Positions 8,610 to 16,912 of a DNA stretch of 64,000 bases are shown here, piece by piece. A program made the position numbers and the translations under genes. Within the stretch, counting starts at the first letter, position 1. Every line of letters begins with the position of its first letter. The DNA is from Nonomuraea turcica (lineage in GTDB: Bacteria; Actinomycetota; Actinomycetes; Streptosporangiales; Streptosporangiaceae). Location of the stretch: contig NZ_JAUZQF010000006.1 of assembly GCF_030718205.1 (NCBI RefSeq), forward strand, positions 372,001-436,000. Reading direction: 5' to 3'. The notes under the pieces were generated by a model that had not been told where the DNA came from, searched no databases, and saw only the letters and a list, made by a program, of their open reading frames with translations.

Positions 8610-9215
8610 ATGGCTGCGATGACCAGAATGGAGCCGTCGCTGCGGGCCATGGTAGGTACTCTCGGCATGGAGTTCTTCTGTTATCACCGCGATCGGCCCG
8701 ACTCCGCGGCTCTGCGCGCCGAGTTGGTGGAAGAGCACTGGTCCTACATGGACCGGTACGCGGCGGAGCTGATCGCCCGCGGCCCGACCTTCCACCGGGA
8801 CAGCGACACGGCCTCCGGCAGCGTGCACATCGTCGACCTGCCAGATCTCGCCACTGCGCGTGCGTTCGTCTTCGAGGAGCCCAACTACCAGGCCGGTGTG
8901 TACAGGGACGTGATGTTGCGCCGCTGGCGCAACGTGCTGGGCCGCACCATGTGGGATTTCCCTGGCGGCAGAGAGGGCGGCAACCGGTATCTGGTGCTGG
9001 GCCTCGGCTCAGGGCAGGCTGCCGACCTTGTCCCGCCGCCCGACCGGGACGAGTTGATCGCGTATGGACCGCTGCTGTCCGACGACGGCGCCACCTGGCT
9101 GGGTACGGCGCTGCTGGTCCGGGCGCCGGACCCGGATGTGGCACGCGCCGTCCTGACCCTGGACCGGTACGCCGACATCGAGGTCCACGACTGGGAGTTC
9201 GGCGGCCGGCGCTAA
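8610..9215 (+). CDS. YciI-like protein, two YCII domains
   Basis: About 200 residues. It shows two copies of a YCII-type ferredoxin-like fold: the first around FFCYHRDRPDSAALR ... HIVDLPDLATARAFVFEEPN, the second around DELIAYGPLLSDDGATWLGTALLVRAPDPDVARAVL. The pattern 'gp...ddG...G...l....s.eeA' is typical of the family, proposed to be enzymes acting with a conserved His/Asp pair. Internal starts at 8649 or 8667 are as likely as 8610. It follows the methyltransferase by 36 nt in the same direction, so they may be co-transcribed. Confidence 0.78.
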   Translation: MAAMTRMEPSLRAMVGTLGMEFFCYHRDRPDSAALRAELVEEHWSYMDRYAAELIARGPTFHRDSDTASGSVHIVDLPDLATARAFVFEEPNYQAGVYRDVMLRRWRNVLGRTMWDFPGGREGGNRYLVLGLGSGQAADLVPPPDRDELIAYGPLLSDDGATWLGTALLVRAPDPDVARAVLTLDRYADIEVHDWEFGGRR

Positions 9216-9400
9216 AGAGGCGCGCGGAGCCCTTGGTTCGCGCCGGAGGCTTCAGCGGAGTGGTCTGCCGAACCGGCCCACGCCCGGCAGCGCCCCGCCC
9301 ATTCGCGCCACCGCGGCTCTCTATCGACAACTTGGTACGGTGGCCCGGACCGCACCGCATGGAGAGTACGGCAGCGCGCAAGGGAGAGGAGCCGGCGACG

Positions 9401-10252
9401 ATGCAGGCGTCAGAGGTCCCACGTGCGATTGCCGCGGCCAGGTCGACCGCCTCATCACTCGGCATGACAGTCGACGACGTGATCGTTCTTCATGACTCGA
9501 ACAAGCTCACTCTGCGTCTGCTGCCTTGTGACGTCCTGGCCCGGGTGGCACCTGTAGCGGATCAGGTCGCACAGTTCGAAATCGAGCTTGCTCAGCGGCT
9601 CGCCGAATCCGAGAGCCCTGTGGCTGCTCTCGAGCCTCGAGTGGAGCCACGCGTCTACGAGCGTGATGGCTTCGTGGTCACGCTGTGGACCTACTACGAA
9701 CCTGCGACGCCTCGAGAGGTCTCACCAGCCGACTACGCCAATGCGCTCGGGCGGCTGCATGCCGGCATGCGCAAGCTCGATGTCCCGACGCCGCATTTCA
9801 TGGATCGGGTCGAGCAGGCTCAACGACTCGTGGCGAGCCGCGACCGCACGCCGGCGCTCGCCGACGCGGACCGGGAGCTGCTCGGCGACACGTTACGAAG
9901 TCTGAGGCGAGTGATCGCCGAGCGCGGCGCCGCCGAGCAGCTGCTGCACGGTGAGCCGCACCCGGGCAACGTGCTCACCACGAAGAACGGGCTGCTGTTC
10001 ATAGACCTCGAGACGTGTTGCCGTGGGCCTGTCGAATTCGACCTCGCCCATGCGCCCGAAGACGTCAGCGAGCACTACCCGGGTGTCGATCAAGGCTTGC
10101 TACGCGAGTGCCGGATCCTCGTGCTGGCGATGATCGCAACGTGGCGCTGGGATCGAGACGACCAACTCCCCAACGGGCGCCGGCTGGGCACAGAGTGGCT
10201 CAGCCAGATCCGAGCAGAGCTCGATCGCGAAGGGCTGGATATCCATGGCTGA
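9401..10252 (+). CDS. Aminoglycoside-phosphotransferase-like kinase (APH fold)
   Basis: 283 residues. The start at 9401 is chosen because of the GGGAGAGGAG about 9 nt upstream; another in-frame ATG lies at 9359. The N-lobe covers about residues 1-110. The catalytic loop reads LLHGEPHPGNVL, so the usual HGDxxxxN Asp is Glu, a variant seen in a subfamily of these proteins. The metal-binding motif follows as FIDLETCCRGPVEFDLAH. The family phosphorylates aminoglycosides, macrolides or other small hydroxyl compounds; the substrate cannot be told. It is separated from the YciI gene by 185 bp. Confidence 0.87.
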   Translation: MQASEVPRAIAAARSTASSLGMTVDDVIVLHDSNKLTLRLLPCDVLARVAPVADQVAQFEIELAQRLAESESPVAALEPRVEPRVYERDGFVVTLWTYYEPATPREVSPADYANALGRLHAGMRKLDVPTPHFMDRVEQAQRLVASRDRTPALADADRELLGDTLRSLRRVIAERGAAEQLLHGEPHPGNVLTTKNGLLFIDLETCCRGPVEFDLAHAPEDVSEHYPGVDQGLLRECRILVLAMIATWRWDRDDQLPNGRRLGTEWLSQIRAELDREGLDIHG

Positions 10253-10279
10253 TCGCGGGCCTTCGAGGTCGTGGCCGGA

Positions 10280-10888
10280 TCATACGGCTCGCGGCTCCTC
10301 GTAAGGGATGCGACTCAGGTGCAGGATCTCGCCCAACGTCCCCCACTCGTCGCCGCCGAGCTTGGTCAACGGGCGCAACAGCTCGGCGTCAGGCCGGTCG
10401 TTGACGATGTAATCCTTGTGCACCGCCGCGAGGAAGACCCTACCGAACACCAAGGTGGAGTTACCCATACGCAGCGTGGTGTGTGAACGGCACTCCAGGA
10501 CAACGGGAGAGGCGGCCACCCGGGGCGGCCGCACACGACGGCTGGCTTCGCGTTCGACTCCCGCGAAGCCGAATTCGCTCACGGTCCGAGGGAAATCGGT
10601 GGCGGTGTCGCGGATCTGGTGCAGCAGCGGTTCGGAGGAGAAGTTGACGACGAACTCTCCGGTTTCCTCAACATTGCGCAGGGAGTCCTTGCGGCCGATC
10701 GAGGTGAACTGCACGATCGGCGGATCGGTACTGGCGATGCTGAAGAAGGAGTGCGGAGCGAGGTTCTCCACCGCTCCGTCGGGTGTGACGGTGGACACCC
10801 ACGCGATCGGACGCGGAACAACGACCGAGGTCAGGAACCGGAAGAAAGCCACCCCACTCATGGCCTCGGGATCGAAGTCGACACGCAT
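10280..10888 (-). CDS. Flavin-reductase-like FMN-binding split-barrel protein
   Basis: 202 residues. It matches the flavin reductase-like / DIM6-NTAB group: VVPRPIAWVSTVTPDGAVENLAPHSFF near residues 23-50, the DPPIVQFTS strand, and RNVEETGEFVVNF. These proteins bind FMN and act as flavoprotein oxygenases or reductases. It ends 27 bp from the convergent phosphotransferase. Whether it serves a partner oxygenase is unknown; none is adjacent. Confidence 0.87.
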   Translation of the reverse strand: MRVDFDPEAMSGVAFFRFLTSVVVPRPIAWVSTVTPDGAVENLAPHSFFSIASTDPPIVQFTSIGRKDSLRNVEETGEFVVNFSSEPLLHQIRDTATDFPRTVSEFGFAGVEREASRRVRPPRVAASPVVLECRSHTTLRMGNSTLVFGRVFLAAVHKDYIVNDRPDAELLRPLTKLGGDEWGTLGEILHLSRIPYEEPRAV

Positions 10889-11026
10889 GCCGTTCAGTAT
10901 TCATCGCACTCACCCTGTGTAGTGGTCGCCACGCGGAACGCACGGGACGAGTACTGTTGCACGTCGGCGTTGCTGTACCGGGCTGCTGTACAGCAAGGAC
11001 GTACTGAACACCCATCCGCCTCAGCC

Positions 11027-11458
11027 TCATGCTTCGACCCCCGAGACGGAAGCCCGCATCAGCACGGCTCCGGTCGCGAACCCCAGCGCCACGCACAGCG
11101 GGCTGTAGAGCAGCAGGTTGAGCCAGTAGAACGGAGTGCCGGTGTCCGTGCCCAGCCCGAAGGCCCACGCGAGGCCGAGTTCCGCACGCATGAGCAGCCC
11201 GCCGCCCAGCGCGAGCGTTACCGCCTTGGCGAGCCGACCGCCCCGCCCGAGGGAGACGGCGATCACTGAGACGGCGGCGACGGTGAGCACGACGATCAGG
11301 GGCACGAGGATGCGCGCCGTGAAGGGCGTCTCGAAGTTGAGCACCGCCAGGGAGAGCGCTCGCGGGTCGGCGGCCGGCCGTACCAACCAGAAAAGGTGAA
11401 GGAACGCGTCGAGCAGGAGGACGGCGGCGACGAAGGCCGCCGGGAGTGAGATTCTCAT
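11027..11458 (-). CDS. Four-helix integral membrane protein
   Basis: 143 residues from the ATG at 11458. Four hydrophobic segments are visible: AAFVAAVLLLDAFLHLFWLV, RILVPLIVVLTVAAVSVIAV, the VTLALGGGLLMRAELGLAW region, and NLLLYSPLCVALGFATGAV. Length and helix number recall DUF3995-type proteins, but this is not certain. The longer frame upstream overlaps the divergent gene and is discounted. Function unknown. Confidence 0.72.
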   Translation of the reverse strand: MRISLPAAFVAAVLLLDAFLHLFWLVRPAADPRALSLAVLNFETPFTARILVPLIVVLTVAAVSVIAVSLGRGGRLAKAVTLALGGGLLMRAELGLAWAFGLGTDTGTPFYWLNLLLYSPLCVALGFATGAVLMRASVSGVEA

Positions 11459-11524
11459 GCCCGGCAGGAGGAGCGGAAATCGTCGATGGTTCCATGGAAC
11501 CTTCGCCGCGGTCGACGCCTCTGG

Positions 11525-11989
11525 ATGGATATGACTTGGCCTGTTGCTGATTTGGACCCGGTACGGAGGCTGCGGGTACTCGCCTCCGCCATCCCCGGGG
11601 CGGGCGTAGCCGAACGCGTCATCCTCGCCCCGTTCGAGGACGTCTGGTCCGTGGTGAGCGCCCTGGAAGAGGAGTTCGGCACCTTCGAGCCGGACATGCG
11701 CCACTTGACCATCGTTTCCGGGCGCGGGAGCGAGCGCCTGGTGGCCAAGGCGCGAAGCAGGTACGGCATGCGTGCCAGGTTCGACGTCGAGCTGCGGCCC
11801 GGCTGGTGCTGGATGCAGAGCAGGTTCCTGATCGTCGGCGTCGCGGCGGCAGCCGTACCGGGAGGAACCCTGGTCGCGCAGACGGGAGGAGTCCGCGTTC
11901 CCGGCCGGGCGGCGCTGGTTCCCCTGGGCGTGCGGGCCGCGGGAGAGAAGGCGCTGGCCAGGCTCGAGGCGAGGGTCGTGCGGCGATGA
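11525..11989 (+). CDS. SRPBCC-like small protein upstream of an ECF sigma factor
   Basis: About 154 residues from the ATG at 11525 (MDMTWPVADLDPV); 11486 is a possible longer start. Features such as ERVILAPFEDVWSVVSALEEEFGTFEPD and GMRARFDVELRPGWCWMQSRFL resemble the START/SRPBCC fold (beta strand, helices, long sheet). Its stop overlaps the start of the sigma-factor gene by an ATGA, so translation is coupled. It may sense a ligand or modulate the sigma factor, but this is inference; no classical anti-sigma domain is visible. Confidence 0.75.
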   Translation: MDMTWPVADLDPVRRLRVLASAIPGAGVAERVILAPFEDVWSVVSALEEEFGTFEPDMRHLTIVSGRGSERLVAKARSRYGMRARFDVELRPGWCWMQSRFLIVGVAAAAVPGGTLVAQTGGVRVPGRAALVPLGVRAAGEKALARLEARVVRR

Positions 11990-12468
11990 GCGCCGATCTG
12001 GTGCGCGCTGCTCAAGGCGGCGACACGATGGCCATGAACGACCTGCTGAGCGAGCTGACGCCGTACCTTGGCCGGATCTGCGGGCCCATCGCGCTCGACA
12101 ACGGGCCCGACGCCGTCCAGGAGGCGCTGATCGCGATCTTCCGGAACCTGGGGAGCCTGCGCGATCCGCAGGCGCTCCACGGCTGGGCCCGGGCGATAGC
12201 CGTACGGGAAGCAGTCAGGATCGCCAGACGGCGGCACCACGCGGTGGAACTCGCCGAACTGCCGTCGAAGCAGGACGTCGAGAGCGCGGTGGACATCCGT
12301 GACGTGCTCGAGCGGCTGTCACCCGAACATCGGGCGGTGTTGGTCCTGCGTGACCTGGAGGGGTTGCCGGAGGAGGAGGCCGCACGGCTCCTGCACGTAC
12401 CGGAAGGGACGGTGAAATCGCGCCTGCATCGCGCCCGCCGGAGCTTCCGCAAAGCGTGGCAGTCCTGA
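11986..12468 (+). CDS. ECF RNA polymerase sigma factor
   Basis: 160 residues. Region 2 is at about 20-85 (LSELTPYLGRICGP ... DAVQEALIAIFRNLGSLRDP.ALHGWARAIAVREAVR), and region 4 at 105-155 (LSPEHRAVLVLRDLEGLPEEEAARLLHVPEGTVKSRLHRARR). It is short but has both DNA-contact regions. Coupled by ATGA to the SRPBCC-like gene and followed after 61 bp by an exported alpha/beta hydrolase, which is a likely target or operon member. No anti-sigma factor gene is adjacent. Confidence 0.92.
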   Translation: MSADLVRAAQGGDTMAMNDLLSELTPYLGRICGPIALDNGPDAVQEALIAIFRNLGSLRDPQALHGWARAIAVREAVRIARRRHHAVELAELPSKQDVESAVDIRDVLERLSPEHRAVLVLRDLEGLPEEEAARLLHVPEGTVKSRLHRARRSFRKAWQS

Positions 12469-12529
12469 GGAACCTCCTGAGGCTCGCTCGCCTCCTTCTG
12501 GTGGAATCCCACAGAACGGAGAGCATCGC

Positions 12530-13453
12530 ATGAGACCTCGCACGCTCGTGGTCCTGAGCCTGATCCTCACCCTGGCCGTCGGCGCCGCCCTTTATGGCGC
12601 GTACGGCTACCGCCCAGCAGCGGCCGGTTACCGGCAGCCGGCGAACGCTCGGTTCCTGGACACCCCGCTCGCTCGCTTCCACTACGTCAAGGAAGGCTCC
12701 GGCACACCGGTCGTGCTGCTGTCACCCGGGGCTTCCTGGACGTACGGCTGGCGCCGTCAGGTGCCGGAGCTGGCCCGCGACCACACGGTCTACATCCTGG
12801 ACCTCCCCGGCCAAGGATTCACCCGGCTGAAGGACCGCGGCTTCACCTGGGACCTGAAGGGGATGACCACGGCGATCGGTGTGTTCCTGAACGCGGCGGG
12901 CATCGAGCGTCCCGCGCTCGGCGGGCTGTCGTGGAGCGGAGGGTGGGCACTGGCCTACGCCCAGCGCCACCCCGAACGCGTCAGCAGCCTGCTCCTCCTG
13001 GCCCCCTCTGGCGCCAGCACCCGCGACACCTGGGTGTATGAACTCATGAAGTACCCGGTCGTCGGGGAGCTGTGGAACAACTGGTACTACGCCGACAGGT
13101 CCAGCTCACGCGCCGCGCTCGACCGGATCCACGTCAACCGAAGCAGGATCACCGAGAAGGACGTCGACGCGTTCTGGGCACCCGGCACTTTCCCCGACAA
13201 CCTGGAGAGCCAGGTCCTGCTCGAACGCGGCCTGGACTGGGATGAAACCCTGGCCGCCATGCCGTCCACCACCACGCCCACCTTGGTGATCTGGGGCCGC
13301 CAGGACACCGTCAACCCGGTGTGGCAGGCCCAGGAGTTCGCTCGCCGGATGCCCGCCGTGCAGGTGCGCGAACTCGACGGCTGCGGCCACGCGCTGACTA
13401 CCGACTGTCCGGAGAAGGTCGCCCGGCTGATGGTGGACTTCCTGCGCCGATGA
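12530..13453 (+). CDS. Membrane-anchored or exported alpha/beta hydrolase
   Basis: 307 residues. An N-terminal hydrophobic segment (TLVVLSLILTLAVGAALYGAYG) serves as signal or anchor. The alpha/beta-hydrolase core shows the oxyanion strand VVLLSPGASWTYGWR, the nucleophile elbow GLSWSGG, the acid in VIWGRQDTVNP, and the His in DGCGHALTTDCPE. It follows the ECF sigma factor, suggesting regulation by it. The substrate is unknown; esterase or haloalkane-dehalogenase-like chemistry are both possible. Confidence 0.88.
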   Translation: MRPRTLVVLSLILTLAVGAALYGAYGYRPAAAGYRQPANARFLDTPLARFHYVKEGSGTPVVLLSPGASWTYGWRRQVPELARDHTVYILDLPGQGFTRLKDRGFTWDLKGMTTAIGVFLNAAGIERPALGGLSWSGGWALAYAQRHPERVSSLLLLAPSGASTRDTWVYELMKYPVVGELWNNWYYADRSSSRAALDRIHVNRSRITEKDVDAFWAPGTFPDNLESQVLLERGLDWDETLAAMPSTTTPTLVIWGRQDTVNPVWQAQEFARRMPAVQVRELDGCGHALTTDCPEKVARLMVDFLRR

Positions 13454-13572
13454 GGTCGGGGTACTTGCCCGCAGCGCCTACCCCTGAAAGACGCGCTGCG
13501 CGCACGCGACACTTGTGTGACGCTCCTGCTCAACCTCGGCGTCCCACCTTAGGTCAGTCCTGCGGGCTCAGC

Positions 13573-13591
13573 GGTGCTACGATGTAGCACC
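13573..13591. promoter_or_regulatory. Palindromic operator candidate before the toxin-antitoxin pair
   Basis: A perfect 8-bp inverted repeat GGTGCTAC/GTAGCACC with a 3-nt centre, 29 nt before the GTG start of the antitoxin. Phd-type antitoxins repress their own operon by binding such palindromes. Binding here is inferred from position. Confidence 0.6.
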
Positions 13592-13619
13592 GAATGGCAC
13601 AGCCCCGTAGACTTCAGGT

Positions 13620-13940
13620 GTGAGCACTCCTGAGCCTGACCGCTCCCACGAGATATCTCAACGCGACCTGCGCAACCGGTCAGCGGAGATCATGGATGGC
13701 CTGGAGCGTGGGGAGCGGTACGCCGTTACCCGTAATGGCCATCACATCGGGGATCTAGTCCCTCTTCGCCGCCGACGCCGGGCCGTGTCACGCGCCGAGT
13801 TCGCCGCCGTGTCGCGTGGCATGCCACGACTGGACGACCGTAAATATCGCGAGGACATGGACCGCCACGTCAACGACGATCTCTACGACCCTTACGATCG
13901 CGCATACGGCAGACGCGAATTCGCGGAGGACGAGGAATGA
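13620..13940 (+). CDS. Phd/YefM-family antitoxin
   Basis: 106 residues from a GTG start. The N-terminal DNA-binding part reads EISQRDLRNRSAEIMDGLERGERYAVTRNGHHIGDLVPL, the classic Phd/YefM fold. The C-terminal half (DDRKYREDMDRHVNDDLYDPYDRAYG) is acidic and likely wraps around the toxin. The stop overlaps the toxin start by ATGA. It presumably neutralises the PIN toxin and represses the operon through the palindrome at 13573-13591. Confidence 0.92.
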   Translation: MSTPEPDRSHEISQRDLRNRSAEIMDGLERGERYAVTRNGHHIGDLVPLRRRRRAVSRAEFAAVSRGMPRLDDRKYREDMDRHVNDDLYDPYDRAYGRREFAEDEE

Positions 13941-14347
13941 CCCACGCCCTAGGGCTGCTCGACACCAACATCCTCATCCTGCGCGCCGGCATCGATCCCG
14001 ATGAGCTCCCCGACGAGATGATGATCAGTGCCATCACCACCGCGGAGCTCTCGGTCGGCGTCTTGGTGGCGCCAGGGCCTCAGGAACTCGCCCAGCGAAT
14101 GAAGATCCTGCAGACCGCCGAAGCCGAATTCGACCCACTCCCCTTCGATGACACCGCAGCCCGCGAGTACGGCCAGTTGTGGACGGCCGTCATCGCCTCA
14201 GGACGCAAACCGCGCCCCCGCACTGCAGATCTGATGATTGCCTGTGTGGCGATCGCGAACCGGCTACCCCTGTACACCTGCAATCCCAAGGATTTCAAGG
14301 GCCTGGACCACCTGATTACGGTAGTTCCTGTCACTCGCCCCCAGTGA
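13937..14347 (+). CDS. vapC: PIN-domain toxin (VapC-type ribonuclease)
   Basis: 136 residues. Acidic catalytic residues of the PIN fold are in place: LLDTNILI (first Asp), TTAELSVGV (Glu), TADLMIACVAIANRLPLYTCNPKDF (two late Asp residues). VapC toxins cut RNA, commonly initiator tRNA or rRNA. It is coupled to the Phd antitoxin by a 4-nt overlap. It appears intact. Confidence 0.93.
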   Translation: MTHALGLLDTNILILRAGIDPDELPDEMMISAITTAELSVGVLVAPGPQELAQRMKILQTAEAEFDPLPFDDTAAREYGQLWTAVIASGRKPRPRTADLMIACVAIANRLPLYTCNPKDFKGLDHLITVVPVTRPQ

Positions 14348-14460
14348 ATGGCACGGCATTCGCGCCCGGCCGCGGCCTCGAGTGCGAGGAGGGCGCCGAA
14401 CGAGTGCCCGACCAGAAAGGGCTGCGGCGCGTGTGGCTCGCGGCCTGCGTGGGATGGCCC
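14341..14460 (-). pseudogene. Fragment of an alpha/beta hydrolase (nucleophile elbow only)
   Basis: Translation of the minus strand gives the stretch HAPQPFLVGHSFGALLALE, the typical nucleophile-elbow helix of alpha/beta hydrolases or thioesterases. No start, catalytic acid or His can be joined to it. The fragment runs into the end of the PIN toxin gene, so the toxin module probably replaced or cut this gene. Confidence 0.55.
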
Positions 14461-14511
14461 CGTTTGTGGCCGCCTGCCTCGACCCGCGCTTCTGAGGCGC
14501 TCATCCTGAAA

Positions 14512-14685
14512 TCAACACGTGGAGCGCTTCTCCTCACCCAATACCCGCCGCCGCGCCTCCAGCACAGCCCGGTGCTCGGCCTCGGCCAACCGTCCCGACT
14601 CCCACAGCGCATCCGCCACGTTGCTCCGGCTGGTCAAGGTGTCCGCGTGCTTGCTGACACCGCCGTCCTTCTCGTTCCGGCACAT
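14512..14685 (-). pseudogene. Tetratricopeptide-repeat fragment (57 codons)
   Basis: The minus strand reads ADTLTSRSNVADALWESGR then LAEAEHRAVLEARRRVLGEE before a stop at 14512. This is a single TPR unit of the kind found in NB-ARC/TPR regulators ('DTLTSRxNLAxALxxxGRLxEAE'). It is isolated from any larger gene and sits beside the hydrolase fragment, so the 14.35-14.73 kb stretch is decayed DNA. Confidence 0.6.
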
Positions 14686-14736
14686 GCACGAGCTCGCGTT
14701 GGTGCATGGCGGACCCGTTGGCCGCTGGCCTCATCC

Positions 14737-15555
14737 TCAAGGAGCGATCAGAACTGGAGTCCCAAGAGGCAGTTTTGCCAGCACCTTGAGCGCGCGAGCA
14801 GGCACCCTGATGCAGCCGTGCGTGACCGCCTTGCCGAACACCTTCCGGTCCGGCCAGCCGTGGAAGGCGACCGTGCCCGGACCGCCGCCGAAGGTGTCGA
14901 GCGTCGGCGAGTGCGTGCCGAGGGGCAGAATCAGCGGGCTGTAGGCCTTCTTCTCCTTCGGCGACATCAGGGCCAGCAGGAAGGTCCTGCCCACCGGGGT
15001 GGGCGTCTCAGGGCCGCCGACAGCCACCGTCCAGGTGCCGAGCTTCTTGCTCGCGTTCATCACGGTCAACTGCCTGGTGGCCAGCTTCACGATGGCGCGG
15101 TAGCGGCTGCGCGCCTTCTCCAGGCCCTTGGCCTTGATCCAGCCGGTCACGTGGTTGGGCTTGCTGGGCAGCAGCACGCGGTACCAGCCCTTGCGCGCCT
15201 CCACCACCGGGACCCAGGTCTGGCTGCCGAGCTGCTTCGCCGGGAGGGTGGCCGCGGGCTTGCCGCCGGGGTGGGCGTAGACGGCCACCGTGCGTGCGGG
15301 GTGGACCACGATGCCGCTCAGCTTGCCGTACGTGTCGGTGTCCTGCGGGAGGCCGCTCAACTCAGTGAACGTGGTGGCCTTGGGTAGTGCGGTCGCCGTG
15401 ACCGAGGGGCCGGCGGCGAGGGTGACGGGCGACGCGGCAACGCCGGCGGAGGTCGAGGCGATGAGGCTCATGGCGACGAGAGCGGCGCCGATGAGTCGGC
15501 GGGGGGCATCGAGCGGCACGATCGGCTCCTGAGGTTTCTGTGACACATACGACAC
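14737..15555 (-). CDS. Exported L,D-transpeptidase (YkuD domain)
   Basis: 272 residues from a GTG; a signal peptide is visible (LIGAALVAMSLIASTSAGVAA). Middle part: an SH3-like region (TVAVYAHPGGKPAATLP ... WYRVLLPSKPNHVTGWI). The C-terminal YkuD domain has GPGTVAFHGW and the active-site motif THGCIRVPARAL, with the catalytic Cys and the nearby His and Arg. L,D-transpeptidases make 3-3 cross-links in peptidoglycan or attach proteins to it. It is divergent from the PT-rich exported protein, so the two may share a control region. Confidence 0.92.
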   Translation of the reverse strand: MSYVSQKPQEPIVPLDAPRRLIGAALVAMSLIASTSAGVAASPVTLAAGPSVTATALPKATTFTELSGLPQDTDTYGKLSGIVVHPARTVAVYAHPGGKPAATLPAKQLGSQTWVPVVEARKGWYRVLLPSKPNHVTGWIKAKGLEKARSRYRAIVKLATRQLTVMNASKKLGTWTVAVGGPETPTPVGRTFLLALMSPKEKKAYSPLILPLGTHSPTLDTFGGGPGTVAFHGWPDRKVFGKAVTHGCIRVPARALKVLAKLPLGTPVLIAP

Positions 15556-15686
15556 GAACGCATAACCATCTGGCCAGGTAGATAACGGTTTGGAACGTTT
15601 GAAGATGCTCCGCCAACGGGTGTGACATTTTTACACATATGAGCCATCTGAGGCTCAAGTGCTCTCATACACCCCGAGGTGCGATC

Positions 15687-16460
15687 GTGACACCCCCCAG
15701 GCTCTCTTCGGTCCGTCGCTGGTTCACAGCGGCACTCATGTTCGCGGTGGCAGCGCTCGCGGTGCTCGCCATCTCCAATACGGCCTCGGCTGGAGCGGTC
15801 CAGGGGACGCCCGGCGACAACGGTGACGTCAAGATCCACAAGTGGACGACGCCGGAGGACGACCAGCTCAACGAGCCGCACGTCTGCGTGTTCTATCTGG
15901 TCGGGTTCAACTTCGACAAGGCCGAGCAGGTGAGCTGGGAGATCAAGTCCTTGTCGCCCACGGGTGACGAGACCACGGTGAAGAGCAGCACCCTCGTACT
16001 CGACAAGGACGGGCATGGCCGTACCGTCGACATGACCCTGCCGAACGGGCACTACAAGTTGTTCTGGGATTTTGCAGGGAAGAAGGGCGCGCCCAAGCAC
16101 AAGGTGTTCTGGGTCGAGTGTGAGCCGACGCCCACCCCGACGGTGACGCCTTCCCAGACGCCGACGCCGACGGTCACCCCGACGGTGACGCCCTCCCAGA
16201 CGCCGACGTCGACGGTCACCCCGACTCCGACTTCCACACCCACTGCGACGCCCACGGTGACCCCTACCCCCACGCGGACGCCCACCTCGACGCCGACGCC
16301 GAGCAACACGCCGACCCCCACCCATCCCGGTAAGGATGATCGCGGGACGGTGACCCACGACTGGTTCGAGTGGGATGGCAACGTCACGCAGACGCAGGAC
16401 GAGCCCAAGCCCGCACCCACCCCGACGCCGGTGAAGACCAACATCCCAGTCACTGGCTGA
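15687..16460 (+). CDS. Exported Pro/Thr-repeat protein ending in IPVTG
   Basis: About 257 residues; GTG at 15687 follows GAGG, although the frame is open back to 15639. The signal peptide is RRWFTAALMFAVAALAVLAI to NTASAG. A folded domain of about 110 residues (VKIHKWTTPEDDQLNEPHVC ... NGHYKLFWDFAGKK ... VFWVECE, two Cys) is followed by about 65 residues of TP-rich repeats of the form (T/S)PT(P/V)T, a likely wall-spanning or glycosylated stalk. The protein stops right after KTNIPVTG. That looks like a sortase-type LPxTG signal that lacks the usual hydrophobic helix and basic tail. It is divergent from the L,D-transpeptidase. Confidence 0.82.
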   Translation: MTPPRLSSVRRWFTAALMFAVAALAVLAISNTASAGAVQGTPGDNGDVKIHKWTTPEDDQLNEPHVCVFYLVGFNFDKAEQVSWEIKSLSPTGDETTVKSSTLVLDKDGHGRTVDMTLPNGHYKLFWDFAGKKGAPKHKVFWVECEPTPTPTVTPSQTPTPTVTPTVTPSQTPTSTVTPTPTSTPTATPTVTPTPTRTPTSTPTPSNTPTPTHPGKDDRGTVTHDWFEWDGNVTQTQDEPKPAPTPTPVKTNIPVTG

Positions 16461-16473
16461 CACGCGACACCGA

Positions 16474-16516
16474 ACGACGGAGGGCCCGGATCAAAGCGAT
16501 CCGGGCCCTCCGTCGT
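16474..16516. terminator. Strong hairpin terminator after the PT-rich gene
   Basis: A perfect 19-bp inverted repeat (ACGACGGAGGGCCCGGATC and its complement) with a 5-nt loop, starting 13 bp after the stop. Confidence 0.85.
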
Positions 16517-16535
16517 CTGTCAGCTTCAGACGAGC

Positions 16536-16721
16536 ATGCGCAGCGGATCGGCGGCCTACCTCACCGCCTACGAACGTCACCAGAACCAGCACAGGCCGCA
16601 CCAGGCTCTATCCCTACGCTCACCCACGAATAGACCGGCCGAAGTGGTCGATCTCTCGGTCGGGATACAGAGACGAAGCGCCGTCTTCGGCCTGGTCCAT
16701 GAGTATCGCCGAGCCGTGTGA
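16536..16721 (+). pseudogene. C-terminal fragment of an integrase-core transposase
   Basis: The reading frame gives YERHQNQHRPHQALSLRSP and then VVDLSVGIQRRSAVFGLVHE. This is the usual tail of actinobacterial rve/integrase-core transposases (HRPHQAL followed by a 'vidl...RR..lGGliHEY' end). The catalytic DDE residues are missing, so it is a dead remnant next to the regulator-exporter operon. Confidence 0.6.
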
Positions 16722-16912
16722 CGATGACACGAACCTGCAGGCCAGCGCCACCAGCGAGGTTTGGCACCGAACAAGCCGTCGCCGGCACCCCCCGGCTCAC
16801 ATGCGCCGGATACGAGGTCCCTCGGGAATTAGCGGTAGTACCGCCTTCATCCGCCCGGCGCCTTGACACCGGCAACTGCCTTAACTTCCCGCATTGCCGT
16901 CTAGCCGGGGGT

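Noticed and set aside
7515..10252. Small biosynthetic gene cluster (methyltransferase, YciI, kinase)
   Set aside because: No core synthase, precursor peptide or transporter is nearby, and the kinase gene is set off by 185 bp.
13937..14347. Role of the PIN protein in RNA repair rather than as a toxin
   Set aside because: The coupled Phd antitoxin and palindromic operator make a toxin-antitoxin pair far more likely.
16130..16330. CRISPR-like or satellite repeat
   Set aside because: The repetitive DNA encodes the PT-rich stalk of the exported protein; units vary and there are no spacers.
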